Source of the DNA: Chitinophagaceae bacterium
GTDB lineage: Bacteria > Bacteroidota > Bacteroidia > Chitinophagales > Chitinophagaceae
Length of the DNA stretch: 60,168 nt
Assembly (NCBI GenBank): GCA_023229465.1
Contig: JALNZE010000019.1
Span: 1-60,168 of the forward strand
Direction of reading: 5' to 3'
In this document: positions 52,879 through 60,168 of the stretch, one piece after another
How positions within the stretch are numbered: position 1 is the first letter of the stretch
Layout of the letters: each line of letters opens with the position of its first letter
Notes under the pieces: generated by a model
What the model saw: the letters and a program-made list of their open reading frames with translations, nothing else
Database searches by the model: none
What the model was told of the DNA's origin: nothing
Translations under genes and position numbers: made by a program

Positions 52879-53025
52879 TTAACAGGTAGCGTGTTTGGTT
52901 TGGCGGGGCCTTTCCGATCTGATGTTAGTGGCTACTCTTTTCTGTTTAATTTGAGCCATTATTAAACCATACAGGATGAGGTGAATGGTTTGTTTGGATA
53001 ACGGTTTGGTTACTGTGCTGTTCAT
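52879..53025 (-). CDS. Possible small basic peptide gene of the SET/ATP-grasp cluster
   Basis: A 48-codon frame starts MNSTVTKPLSKQTIHLILYG and ends in a Lys/Arg-rich tail closing with KHATC and stop; ATG at 53037 would add MALY. It sits between the divergent regulator and the SET gene, on the same strand as the cluster, where a modified-peptide precursor would be expected. The tail has several lysines, possible SET targets, and a C-terminal Cys carboxylate that an ATP-grasp enzyme could extend. There is no family match and no clear ribosome binding site, so it may be chance. Confidence 0.4.
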   Translation of the reverse strand: MNSTVTKPLSKQTIHLILYGLIMAQIKQKRVATNIRSERPRQTKHATC

Positions 53026-53081
53026 GTATAGAGCCATTTGGTTAGGTATGGCTGATACTAAATTACGAATAAAATTGAATA

Positions 53082-53099
53082 GACGTATAATCATACGTC
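53082..53099. promoter_or_regulatory. 18-bp palindromic operator between divergent genes
   Basis: GACGTATAATCATACGTC is a near-perfect dyad: 7-bp arms GACGTAT/ATACGTC around AATC. It lies 35 bases upstream of the XRE regulator start and 56 bases upstream of the peptide-gene start on the other strand, the usual place for a self-regulating repressor site controlling both units. Confidence 0.6.
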
Positions 53100-53134
53100 A
53101 AAAAATAGTTGCATTGAGCTGACCTTGTTAGCTG

Positions 53135-53353
53135 ATGGATAACAAGGAAAAGATACTGCTCAGGTTTGCCACGCAGCTTACTAAACTCAGGCAGGCAAAG
53201 GGTCTCAGCATTCGCCAGTTGGCAGCGGCTGCTGAACTTGAGTATAGCCAGGTACAAAGAATAGAAAAAGGGAAAGTAAATTTTGCCTTTACCACACTGG
53301 TTGCATTGGCGCAGGGACTGGATATAGACATCCAGGTTCTTTTGCAGGAGTAA
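53135..53353 (+). CDS. XRE-family transcriptional regulator
   Basis: This 72-residue protein is almost entirely a Cro/C1-type helix-turn-helix: KLRQAKGLSIRQLAAAAELE, then SQVQRIEKGKVNFAFTTLVA. There is no extra ligand or dimerisation domain. It is divergently transcribed from the SET/ATP-grasp cluster across the palindrome at 53082-53099, so it probably represses both itself and the cluster. No phage genes are nearby. Confidence 0.88.
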   Translation: MDNKEKILLRFATQLTKLRQAKGLSIRQLAAAAELEYSQVQRIEKGKVNFAFTTLVALAQGLDIDIQVLLQE

Positions 53354-53618
53354 AAAATACCGTGTTTTAACGCTTGTCAACGATAAGTCTACTAAGTACT
53401 TTCGCCATAGCATTTCTATGCAGCGGGTGTAACTGTTGCTGATATCCTGTGAAAAGACTGGCTCAACCGGGTACTAATACCTTATGTATTTGTTTTCTGT
53501 TGTTAGATATTGCAGGAATCGGGGTTGCCATTACTGAGTAGATATTCTAACGGTTACCCCCCGTTGCATACTGCCTGGATTTGTTTACCGGTAGAACCAT
53601 TACCTAAAAAAGATATAT

Positions 53619-54281
53619 ATGGAAAAGAAAAATATCAGGGTTTTGATTGCAGACGACCACTGCCTGTTCAGAACCGGGTTAAGAACCTTGCTTGCACAGG
53701 TAAAAAACCTGGAAATTGTGGGAGAAGCCATAAATGGTCAGGACCTGATCAGGCGTTCCATAGAACTTTCGCCTGATGTAATTCTCACAGATATTAATAT
53801 GCCGGTAATGGATGGCATTATGGCTACCAGGGAACTGGTTCGCCGAAAAATTAATAACAGGGTAATTGTATTATCTGCCTATGGAAAAGAAGAACCCATT
53901 CTTCAGATGCTGGAGGCAGGGGCATTGGGCTATATTTTAAAAACCGCCGATACGGCAGAAATATCCGAAGCCATTTACACTGTTTACCAGCATAAGCCCT
54001 ATTTCTGCAAAGAGATTTCTGAGCGCCTTACTGAGATTGTTTCCAGGAATTACCTGTTGCCACATAAATCCGAACTCTTTTTTTCTGAAAGGGAAAAAGA
54101 CATTATGCGGCTGATCTGCCGCGAATACACCAGCAAAGAAATAGCCTATTCACTACACCTCAGCAAAAGAACCGTAGAGGGCCACCGTACCCGTATCATG
54201 GATAAGATTGGCGCCAAAAGCATTGCCGGCATTATAACCTATGCCCTCGAGAAAGAGATCTATCAACGGGGCGTTCAATAG
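53619..54281 (+). CDS. NarL/LuxR-type response regulator
   Basis: This 220-residue protein has a receiver domain (1-125) with acidic D12-D13, phospho-acceptor Asp58 in ILTDINMP and Lys in YILKTADT. A LuxR-type helix-turn-helix follows (about 152-215) with SEREKDIMRLICREYTSKEI and SKRTVEGHRTRIMDKIGAKS. It activates or represses target promoters when phosphorylated. No histidine kinase is adjacent, so it is an orphan in this window; the tandem kinases at 14-18 kb are distant. The gene converges on and overlaps the isomerase-like gene by 7 bases. Confidence 0.92.
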   Translation: MEKKNIRVLIADDHCLFRTGLRTLLAQVKNLEIVGEAINGQDLIRRSIELSPDVILTDINMPVMDGIMATRELVRRKINNRVIVLSAYGKEEPILQMLEAGALGYILKTADTAEISEAIYTVYQHKPYFCKEISERLTEIVSRNYLLPHKSELFFSEREKDIMRLICREYTSKEIAYSLHLSKRTVEGHRTRIMDKIGAKSIAGIITYALEKEIYQRGVQ

Positions 54282-55189
54282 CCCCAGCTCTTCATCACGC
54301 TCAAATCTTCCTTCACACATTCCAGGGGTGTTTTACCCTGGTACGATTCCTGTTCAATAATAAAATGCAGGGTACCACCCGATTTTTTGCCCAGGTCGGT
54401 AATGGCTTTGGTATTGGCCACACCGGTACCTAATATGGTGCTTTCATACCCATCGCCCATTTCGCCTTTGGCAACTTTAATTTCATCTTTCACGTGTAAG
54501 GATACAAAGCGGCCAGGATGCTTGGCTACAATTGCATAGGCATCTGCACCGGTACCTATCAGGTTACCCATATCTAACTGTTGGGTTACCAACGAAGGAT
54601 CCGTATTGTCGAGAATAATATCATATACTTTTTGTCCGTTGAGCGACTCGGTAAATTCAAAATTGTGGTTATGATAACCAAAACGCATACCCGATTTATG
54701 ACAGAGTTCGCCGCATTTATTAAACACATCCATATACCCTTTCATGTCATCGTAGGTTTTGCGCATACTTTCATCAAACCAGGGACTGATCACAAATTCC
54801 TGTCCAACCGTAGCTGCATCTTCAATGGTATATTTCCAGGCATCGGTAAAATCTTTTTTGTTGGCATCCCAATGATTTTTGCCCATTACGGTATGTCCAC
54901 TAGGCATCGCTAAGCCATAATCAGCCAATACTTTTTTAAAGTCTTTTGCAGCATAGCCATAAAATTTCCGGTTAATATAATTGGCGTGTTCTACATTTTT
55001 ATATCCCATATCAGCCAGGGCCTGTAAAGTACCCAATGGATTCTTGCGCATATCCTCTCTTACTGAATACAACTGAACACCCGTAAGGGTTTTAGCGGCC
55101 GAAGCGGCAAATAATTGGTTCGAAAAAATAGAGCTGCCTGCCAATACAATGGCCGATTGCTGAATAAATGATCTGCGTGAGTGGTTCAT
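54275..55189 (-). CDS. Exported sugar-phosphate isomerase/epimerase-like TIM barrel
   Basis: The product is 304 residues from MNHSRRSFIQQSAIVLAGSS, a twin-arginine leader; 55198 is an alternative start. It has a xylose-isomerase-like TIM barrel with GVQLYSVREDM, RFGYHNHNFEF (metal His/Asn), QQLDMGNL (metal Asp), FVSLHVKDE and FIIEQES (metal Glu). Such periplasmic barrels often act on keto-sugars alongside Gfo/Idh/MocA and DUF1080 proteins, both present at 46-48 kb. Confidence 0.88.
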   Translation of the reverse strand: MNHSRRSFIQQSAIVLAGSSIFSNQLFAASAAKTLTGVQLYSVREDMRKNPLGTLQALADMGYKNVEHANYINRKFYGYAAKDFKKVLADYGLAMPSGHTVMGKNHWDANKKDFTDAWKYTIEDAATVGQEFVISPWFDESMRKTYDDMKGYMDVFNKCGELCHKSGMRFGYHNHNFEFTESLNGQKVYDIILDNTDPSLVTQQLDMGNLIGTGADAYAIVAKHPGRFVSLHVKDEIKVAKGEMGDGYESTILGTGVANTKAITDLGKKSGGTLHFIIEQESYQGKTPLECVKEDLSVMKSWGY

Positions 55190-55272
55190 GCTAAACAATT
55201 TTTAAGATGGCTGAAAGATAATCAAAAAATGCGAGGCCGATATAAGCAATATTTTCCGGTTACCTTTAATCT

Positions 55273-55743
55273 ATGAAGACGGCTACCATCCAGGAAATTA
55301 AACAAGAACTGCAGGCGGCCAATCAGTCAAAACTCCTCGGGCTCTGTCTTCATTTGGCGAAATTTAAAAAAGAAAATAAGGAGCTGCTCACTTATTTGTT
55401 GTTTGAAGCACATGATGAGGAGTCTTATATCAGTAGCGTTAAATCTTTAATGGATGAGGGTTTTGCGGAACTACCCAGGGCCAATCTGTACCTCACCAAA
55501 AAAAGTCTGCGAAAAACCTTACGCATCACCAACCGCTATAGTAAGTATGCCGGTTCTAAACAGGTAGAAATATCGCTATTACTATACTTCTGTAGTAAAA
55601 TGAAAAATTCGGGAATCCCTTATCAAAAAGCAACGGTGTTAATTAACCTTTACGAGCAGCAGCTTAAAAAAATAAATAAGGCATTACCTCTCCTGCATGA
55701 AGATCTGCAATACGATTTTCAGCAAGAACTGGCTGCCTTGTAA
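55273..55743 (+). CDS. Conserved hypothetical helical protein
   Basis: This 156-residue, Lys/Leu-rich, all-helical protein has no signal or motif (IQEIKQELQAANQSKLLGLC, KKSLRKTLRITNRYSKYAGS). The family is not recognised. It is divergent from the isomerase-like gene and followed by another small unknown gene. The regular heptad-like spacing suggests a helical bundle that binds protein or nucleic acid, but this is speculation. Confidence 0.55.
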   Translation: MKTATIQEIKQELQAANQSKLLGLCLHLAKFKKENKELLTYLLFEAHDEESYISSVKSLMDEGFAELPRANLYLTKKSLRKTLRITNRYSKYAGSKQVEISLLLYFCSKMKNSGIPYQKATVLINLYEQQLKKINKALPLLHEDLQYDFQQELAAL

Positions 55744-55911
55744 AAAGTGGCGTAAAACAAACTTTTGTGGCGCCTAAGCCGCTAAAAAGGGCGTAAACAG
55801 TGGGTTTTAAAACCAAATTCGTTTTTCGGCCATAAATAATGCACCTTTGTACTGTCTTTTGCCGCATTTTCAGGGCAATCATTACACCCATAAACCCCAT
55901 AATTCACAAGC

Positions 55912-56274
55912 ATGTACACACAGATCTGGAGTAAATACCTACCCATTATCAAGATTTTATTGAAGAGAACCCTAAATGGCGACCAGGTACTGGATTTGAA
56001 CCGGATAGATTTTGAAAGAGCCGGCAGTGGCCGTAAAGCGGGGTATAAATTTTCGATTGAATTTACCAGGGGCCGTGTGGCTAATATAATCAGTGGTTCT
56101 GCCCTGGCTTCTGATCTTGCTTTTGTAATGCTGGAAGATGTTAATATCAAACCCCTGTTACTGGGTAACCATTATGTGGTATCCCTCAACACTAAATTTC
56201 AGCTAAGCCTGAAAAATGTAACGCCCAAAGAAGAGGTTGCCGCGGATGATGCGAACTCGGAAGGTGAAGCATAA
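55912..56274 (+). CDS. Conserved hypothetical protein
   Basis: This 120-residue protein starts MYTQIWSKYLPIIKILLKR and has a beta-rich middle (KAGYKFSIEFTRGRVANII) and an acidic, disordered tail (ADDANSEGEA). It has no signal peptide or known domain. It is separate from its neighbours by 160 bases upstream and 200 downstream. Function unknown. Confidence 0.5.
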   Translation: MYTQIWSKYLPIIKILLKRTLNGDQVLDLNRIDFERAGSGRKAGYKFSIEFTRGRVANIISGSALASDLAFVMLEDVNIKPLLLGNHYVVSLNTKFQLSLKNVTPKEEVAADDANSEGEA

Positions 56275-56474
56275 TCATTTTTCTCTTTTCTTTTTCAATT
56301 CCGGGCCTTTCTTATAGGTCATGGCCTTTCTATAGTCTTTTCATGAACGGCTTGGATTTGCCATAGTTTTTAGACTATGTGTCGAATTGTTTAAAAAATA
56401 GCCCGACCGCCCTCCCCATCTACCCAAAGAAAATAAAAATTTGCATCCTGTTACGTTACAGGTTACATTTATGT

Positions 56475-56753
56475 ATGATTGTCAGTATTCAGCACAAGGG
56501 GCTTCGGTTACTTTGGACAAAAAACGACGTTTCGAAGCTTCCTGCCGGGCAGATAAAGAAGATCAGGAACGTGCTGATGCTGTTAAATGCCGCAGAAAAG
56601 GTAGAAGACATGAACTATGCCGGATCCGGTCTGCACCCGCTAAAAGGAGAACTAAAGGGATTTTGGTCTGTAACAATATCCGGCAACTACCGGGTCATTT
56701 TCAAATTTGAGAATGGCGATGTTCATTTAGCAGACTATATAGATTACCATTAA
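56475..56753 (+). CDS. higB: HigB-type toxin (RelE superfamily)
   Basis: The product is 92 residues counted from MIVSIQHKGLRLLW; longer in-frame starts run into low-complexity sequence. The RelE/HigB fold is shown by HKGLRLLWTKND, KKIRNVLMLLNAAE, PLKGELKGFWSVTISGNYRV and the terminal ADYIDYH with the C-terminal His. It is a ribosome-dependent mRNA nuclease, neutralised by the HigA protein encoded 20 bases downstream. The toxin-first order is typical of higBA. Confidence 0.93.
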   Translation: MIVSIQHKGLRLLWTKNDVSKLPAGQIKKIRNVLMLLNAAEKVEDMNYAGSGLHPLKGELKGFWSVTISGNYRVIFKFENGDVHLADYIDYH

Positions 56754-56773
56754 ATAACCAAAAGAGGTTCGTT

Positions 56774-57088
56774 ATGATAAAGCAAGGAATGCCGCCGGTT
56801 CATCCGGGAGAGATATTGAAGGAAATGTACCTGGATCCGCTTGGAGTTAACAACACCCGGCTGGCCGATAATCTGGGCGTTGCCCGTAAAACGGTTTCTC
56901 AACTGATCAACGGTCATATGGGAGTTAGTGCAGCGATGGCCCTTCGCCTGGGTAAGGCGTTTGATACAACGCCGGAGCTTTGGCTCAACCTGCAGCGCAA
57001 CTATGATCTTTGGTATGCAGGTACTAAAATAACCGTGAATAAGGTTCGCTCCTTTCGGGTTCTTTCAACCGGGCCCTGCCGGTTTTAA
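56774..57088 (+). CDS. higA: HigA antitoxin
   Basis: This 104-residue protein has a helix-turn-helix of the HigA/VapI type: MPPVHPGEILKEMYLDPLG, TRLADNLGVARKTVSQLING and KAFDTTPELWLNLQRNYDLW are all signature stretches. It binds HigB and represses the shared promoter. It follows higB by 20 bases with AAAGAGG as a weak ribosome binding site. The last 15 residues depart from the family. Confidence 0.92.
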   Translation: MIKQGMPPVHPGEILKEMYLDPLGVNNTRLADNLGVARKTVSQLINGHMGVSAAMALRLGKAFDTTPELWLNLQRNYDLWYAGTKITVNKVRSFRVLSTGPCRF

Positions 57089-57409
57089 AGCTGCTGCCAG
57101 GTTTTCATATACGATGGCATAAGTCCGTTACTACAAGGCAACCAGTCTAACGGTACAGCTATGGTACAATCATTTTTGCCCTGATTTACGCATAACCTGT
57201 TGAATTCTACGTTATTAAATAAAACATAGCCGATACCTTACTCAATTATCGTTTATATTAGCTGACCAACATCCTATTGATGAAACGTAGTTCCCCCCCA
57301 GACTGCAGAATCAAGTTTTGGCTCCTGTGCGCAGGGGTGTGGAGGCTGTGTAGGGGGGAGGGTTTCTTTTTCCCCCAGGAGGATTTTATATTTTGTTTTG
57401 GTGGGGGTG
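57089..57409. other. Intergenic region with homopolymer tracts
   Basis: It contains an ATG at 57280 (MKRSSPPDCR) whose frame is out of phase by one base with the adhesin frame. In between are C7 (57293-57299) and G6 (57353-57358) tracts. A one-base loss in either would join that ATG to the adhesin and its hydrophobic leader. Otherwise no gene is seen. Confidence 0.45.
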
Positions 57410-60168
57410 ATGTTTTTGCTTGGCCCCACTTTTAGTTTTGGCAATATATTATCGAGCTACTACAAATCATTCGTTTCTTCTTATGATTTAAAGACAACCG
57501 ATCATATTTCTTTTTTCAGTGATGAAAAAAGAAATATAAAAACTGCAAGTAAAATTAATGGCGACAACAAAGTCGCAAATTTTGATCTTTCTGCTAGTAT
57601 TACCGGGACTACTACCGTCTGCAAAAATGCAGTTACTAATGTAACCTTTACTGGTTCAGGTGGTACGGTGCCATATACTTTTTCATATTTTGTTACCGGA
57701 GTTGGTGGTGTGCAATTCGTTTCTACAAGTGGTGGTAGTTCTTCAGTGGATGTATTAGTACCTACTTCTGGTGGAAACATTACATATACCTTACTTGGAG
57801 TTACTGATGGTGCCGCAGGGAATGCTGTAGCTTCTGGTACAGCAGTCGTAACTGTTAATGCACTTCCAACTGCTACAATCTCTGGCACTTTAAGTGTCTG
57901 TAAAGATGCAACTTCACCCAATCTCACCATTACTGGTGCAGGAGGTACAGCACCCTATACATTTACTTATAATATTAATAGCGGAGCAAGTCAGACTGTT
58001 GTTTCCAATGGTGCTGGCGTTGCCACATTGGCTGCCCCAACGTCAACTACGGGTACATTTACTTATAATCTTGTTCAGGTTCAGGAAAGTAGTGTTACTT
58101 CTTGTGTAAATAGTACAAGTAGTTCTGCAACGATTACTGTTAATCCCAATCCAACATTTACTGCTGTTGTGCCCCCTTATCCAATCATTTGTCAGGGAGT
58201 TACTTCGTTTCCTGTAGGTTATACAACAACAGGGTCGCCTAATCAGTATAAGATTATATGGGATGCAACCGCATCTCTCGCTGGATTTCAGGATGTCAAC
58301 CCAACATTTGCAACAAATAATCTAGCCACTTTCAGTGGAACATTTAATGTTGTTAATGTACCTACAAATGTTTCAGGTACTTTTAATGGCACTTTAACTG
58401 TTAAGGTATCTTCAACTGGTTGCTCGTCCAGTCCAACAGCATCTTCAGTTTTAATTAATCCCTTACCAACAGCATCCATCAGTGGAAATTTAAGTGTATG
58501 TCAGAATGGTTCACCACAGACGGTAACGATTACGGGCAGTGGCGGAACATTACCTTATACATTTACGTATACATTAAATGGTGTTACCCAAACAGCAACT
58601 ACGAGCGGAGGTAGTAGTTCAGTAAACGTAACTGCGGCAACGGGAACAGTAGGAACATTTTCCTATACCTTAGTATCGGTACAGGAGAGTAGTTCAACTA
58701 CCTGTAGTAATACAGCGAGTGGTAGTGCGATCATTACGGTTAATCCCTTACCAACAGCATCCATCAGTGGAAATTTAAGTGTATGTCAGAACGGTTCACC
58801 ACAGACGGTAACGATTACGGGCAGTGGCGGAACATTACCTTATACATTTACGTATACATTAAATGGTGTTACCCAAACAGCAACTACGAGCGGAGGTAGT
58901 AGTTCGGTAAACATAACTGCGGCAACGGGAACAGTAGGAACATTTTCCTATACCTTAGTATCGGTACAGGAGAGTAGTTCGACTACCTGTAGTAATACAG
59001 CGAGTGGTAGTGCGATCATTACGGTTAATCCCTTACCAACAGCATCCATCAGTGGAAATTTAAGTGTATGTCAGAATGGTTCACCACAGACAGTAACGAT
59101 TACAGGCAGTGGCGGAACATTACCTTATACATTTACGTATACATTAAATGGTGTAACCCAAACAGCAACTACGAGCGGAGGTAGTAGTTCAGTAAACATA
59201 ACTGCGGCAACGGGAACAGTAGGAACATTTTCCTATACCTTAGTATCGGTACAGGAGAGTAGTTCGACTACCTGTAGTAATACAGCGAGTGGTAGTGCGA
59301 TCATTACAATCAATGCAATACCATCAACGCCGGTCGCGAGTAATAGTGGTGCTATCTGTGCAGGCTCAACATTAACACTAAGTACAGCAAACGTAACTGG
59401 GGGAACGTTTACATGGACAGGCCCGAACAGTTTTAGTTCATCATTACAAAATCCAACAGTTGTAACAGCCACCACCGGAGCCACAGGAACGTATTCGGTA
59501 ACCGTATCAGTAAATAGTTGTGTGAGTACGGCTGGAACAACAAGTGCAACAATCAATGCAATACCATCAACACCAGTAGTAACCAATGGTGGTGCTATCT
59601 GTGCAGGTTCAACGTTAACACTAAGTACAGCAAACGTAACTGGGGGAACGTTTACATGGACGGGCCCGAACAGTTTTAGTTCATCATTACAAAATCCAAC
59701 AATTGTAACAGCCACCACCGGAGCCACAGGAACGTATTCGGTAACCGTATCAGTAAATAGTTGTGTGAGTACGGCTGGAACAACTGCTGCTACAGTGAAT
59801 GCGATACCATCAACACCAGTAGTAACCAATGGTGGTGCTATCTGTGCAGGTTCAACGTTAACACTAAGTACAGCAAACGTAACTGGGGGAACGTTTACAT
59901 GGACGGGCCCGAACAGTTTTAGTTCATCATTACAAAATCCAACAATTGTAACAGCCACCACCGGAGCCACAGGAACGTATTCGGTAACCGTATCAGTAAA
60001 TAGTTGTGTGAGTGCTGCAGGCACAACTGCTGCAATAGTAAATGCGATACCATCAACACCCGTAGTAACCAATGGTGGCGCTATCTGTGCAGGCTCAACA
60101 TTAACACTAAGTACAGCAAACGTAACTGGGGGAACGTTTACATGGACAGGCCCCAACAGTTTTAGTTC
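57410..60168 (+). CDS. Giant repetitive surface adhesin, 3' end beyond window
   Basis: An open frame with no stop runs from ATG 57410 to the end of the window, at least 919 codons. The leader MFLLGPTFSFG is short; the in-frame codons before it (ILYFVLVG) would complete a signal peptide, so the true start may lie upstream. The rest is Thr/Ser/Gly-rich Ig-like beta domains of the SprB/PKD type with a paired Cys per domain. Three 95-residue repeats (58457-59311) are followed by 81-residue repeats (from 59312). It is probably secreted by the type IX system and used for adhesion or gliding; the sorting domain would be outside the window. Confidence 0.85.
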   Translation, partial: MFLLGPTFSFGNILSSYYKSFVSSYDLKTTDHISFFSDEKRNIKTASKINGDNKVANFDLSASITGTTTVCKNAVTNVTFTGSGGTVPYTFSYFVTGVGGVQFVSTSGGSSSVDVLVPTSGGNITYTLLGVTDGAAGNAVASGTAVVTVNALPTATISGTLSVCKDATSPNLTITGAGGTAPYTFTYNINSGASQTVVSNGAGVATLAAPTSTTGTFTYNLVQVQESSVTSCVNSTSSSATITVNPNPTFTAVVPPYPIICQGVTSFPVGYTTTGSPNQYKIIWDATASLAGFQDVNPTFATNNLATFSGTFNVVNVPTNVSGTFNGTLTVKVSSTGCSSSPTASSVLINPLPTASISGNLSVCQNGSPQTVTITGSGGTLPYTFTYTLNGVTQTATTSGGSSSVNVTAATGTVGTFSYTLVSVQESSSTTCSNTASGSAIITVNPLPTASISGNLSVCQNGSPQTVTITGSGGTLPYTFTYTLNGVTQTATTSGGSSSVNITAATGTVGTFSYTLVSVQESSSTTCSNTASGSAIITVNPLPTASISGNLSVCQNGSPQTVTITGSGGTLPYTFTYTLNGVTQTATTSGGSSSVNITAATGTVGTFSYTLVSVQESSSTTCSNTASGSAIITINAIPSTPVASNSGAICAGSTLTLSTANVTGGTFTWTGPNSFSSSLQNPTVVTATTGATGTYSVTVSVNSCVSTAGTTSATINAIPSTPVVTNGGAICAGSTLTLSTANVTGGTFTWTGPNSFSSSLQNPTIVTATTGATGTYSVTVSVNSCVSTAGTTAATVNAIPSTPVVTNGGAICAGSTLTLSTANVTGGTFTWTGPNSFSSSLQNPTIVTATTGATGTYSVTVSVNSCVSAAGTTAAIVNAIPSTPVVTNGGAICAGSTLTLSTANVTGGTFTWTGPNSFS
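58457..59311 (+). repeat. 285-bp coding repeat, three copies
   Basis: Units start at 58457, 58742 and 59027 and differ at only a few bases. Each encodes 95 residues beginning NPLPTASISGNLSVCQNGSP. Confidence 0.93.
59312..60168 (+). repeat. 243-bp coding repeat, at least 3.5 copies
   Basis: Units start at 59312, 59555, 59798 and 60041 (cut by the window end). Each encodes 81 residues with GGAICAGSTLTLSTANVTGG and one further Cys in NSCVS. Confidence 0.93.

Noticed and set aside
53063..53413. Minus-strand frame of 116 codons
   Set aside because: It is antisense to the XRE regulator and spans the operator. The regulator has a clear family match.
57502..57930. Minus-strand frame of 142 codons
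   Set aside because: It is antisense to the first adhesin domains and has no start context or family.
59233..60156. Long minus-strand frame rich in Val/Pro/Thr
   Set aside because: It is antisense to the adhesin repeats and its periodicity simply mirrors them. The plus strand has a leader and Ig-like domains.

Overview
The window comes from a Bacteroidota chromosome, most likely a member of the Chitinophagaceae. Support for this: many exported proteins with short signal peptides or twin-arginine leaders, DUF1080 and Gfo/Idh/MocA sugar-metabolism proteins, a single-chain pyruvate:ferredoxin oxidoreductase, weak or absent Shine-Dalgarno sites, and a giant repetitive secreted adhesin.

Positions 1-18475 look like accessory DNA stacked at a tRNA-Phe locus. 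A tyrosine recombinase (8793-10040) lies next to a displaced tRNA-Phe 3' half (10201-10248), which marks the right end of an island running leftwards out of the window. That island carries a tight three-gene operon (225-5558): a membrane TPR protein with a J-like N-terminus, a minimal GrpE-like protein and an Hsp70-like ATPase with a long extra C-terminus. It also carries a GC-rich non-coding block and a HEPN gene pair. A second accessory segment (10241-18475) is bounded by 73-bp direct repeats. It holds a truncated integrase, a group II intron 3' fragment, an HGSNAT-like membrane acyltransferase, a lipoprotein and two tandem histidine kinases preceded by the tail of a third.

Positions 18514-48044 are mostly ordinary core or near-core genes: a TlpA-like thioredoxin protein, DUF2891, RmuC, a coupled MazG-like/helicase-nuclease pair with a DinD relic, a RAYT transposase carrying REP-like hairpins in its own reading frame, an SGNH hydrolase, an esterase, an amidohydrolase, PnuC, a NifU-domain protein, PFOR, PcrA/UvrD, an L,D-transpeptidase-like protein, a membrane ferredoxin, a MORN protein, an HPt protein, CorA, RecQ, DUF1080 and a Gfo/Idh/MocA protein. 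A 49-bp tandem array and related palindromes lie at 48131-48590.

Positions 48603-53353 hold the most unusual set: a free-standing SET-domain protein, an ATP-grasp ligase, an ATP-grasp/SET fusion and an ABC-type six-TM protein without an ATPase. They are preceded by a possible 48-aa basic peptide gene and face a divergent XRE repressor across an 18-bp palindrome. I know of no described pathway that combines these parts. The rest (53619-60168) has a NarL-type response regulator, a sugar-isomerase-like protein, two conserved hypotheticals, a HigBA toxin-antitoxin pair and the start of a repeat-rich surface adhesin that runs off the window.
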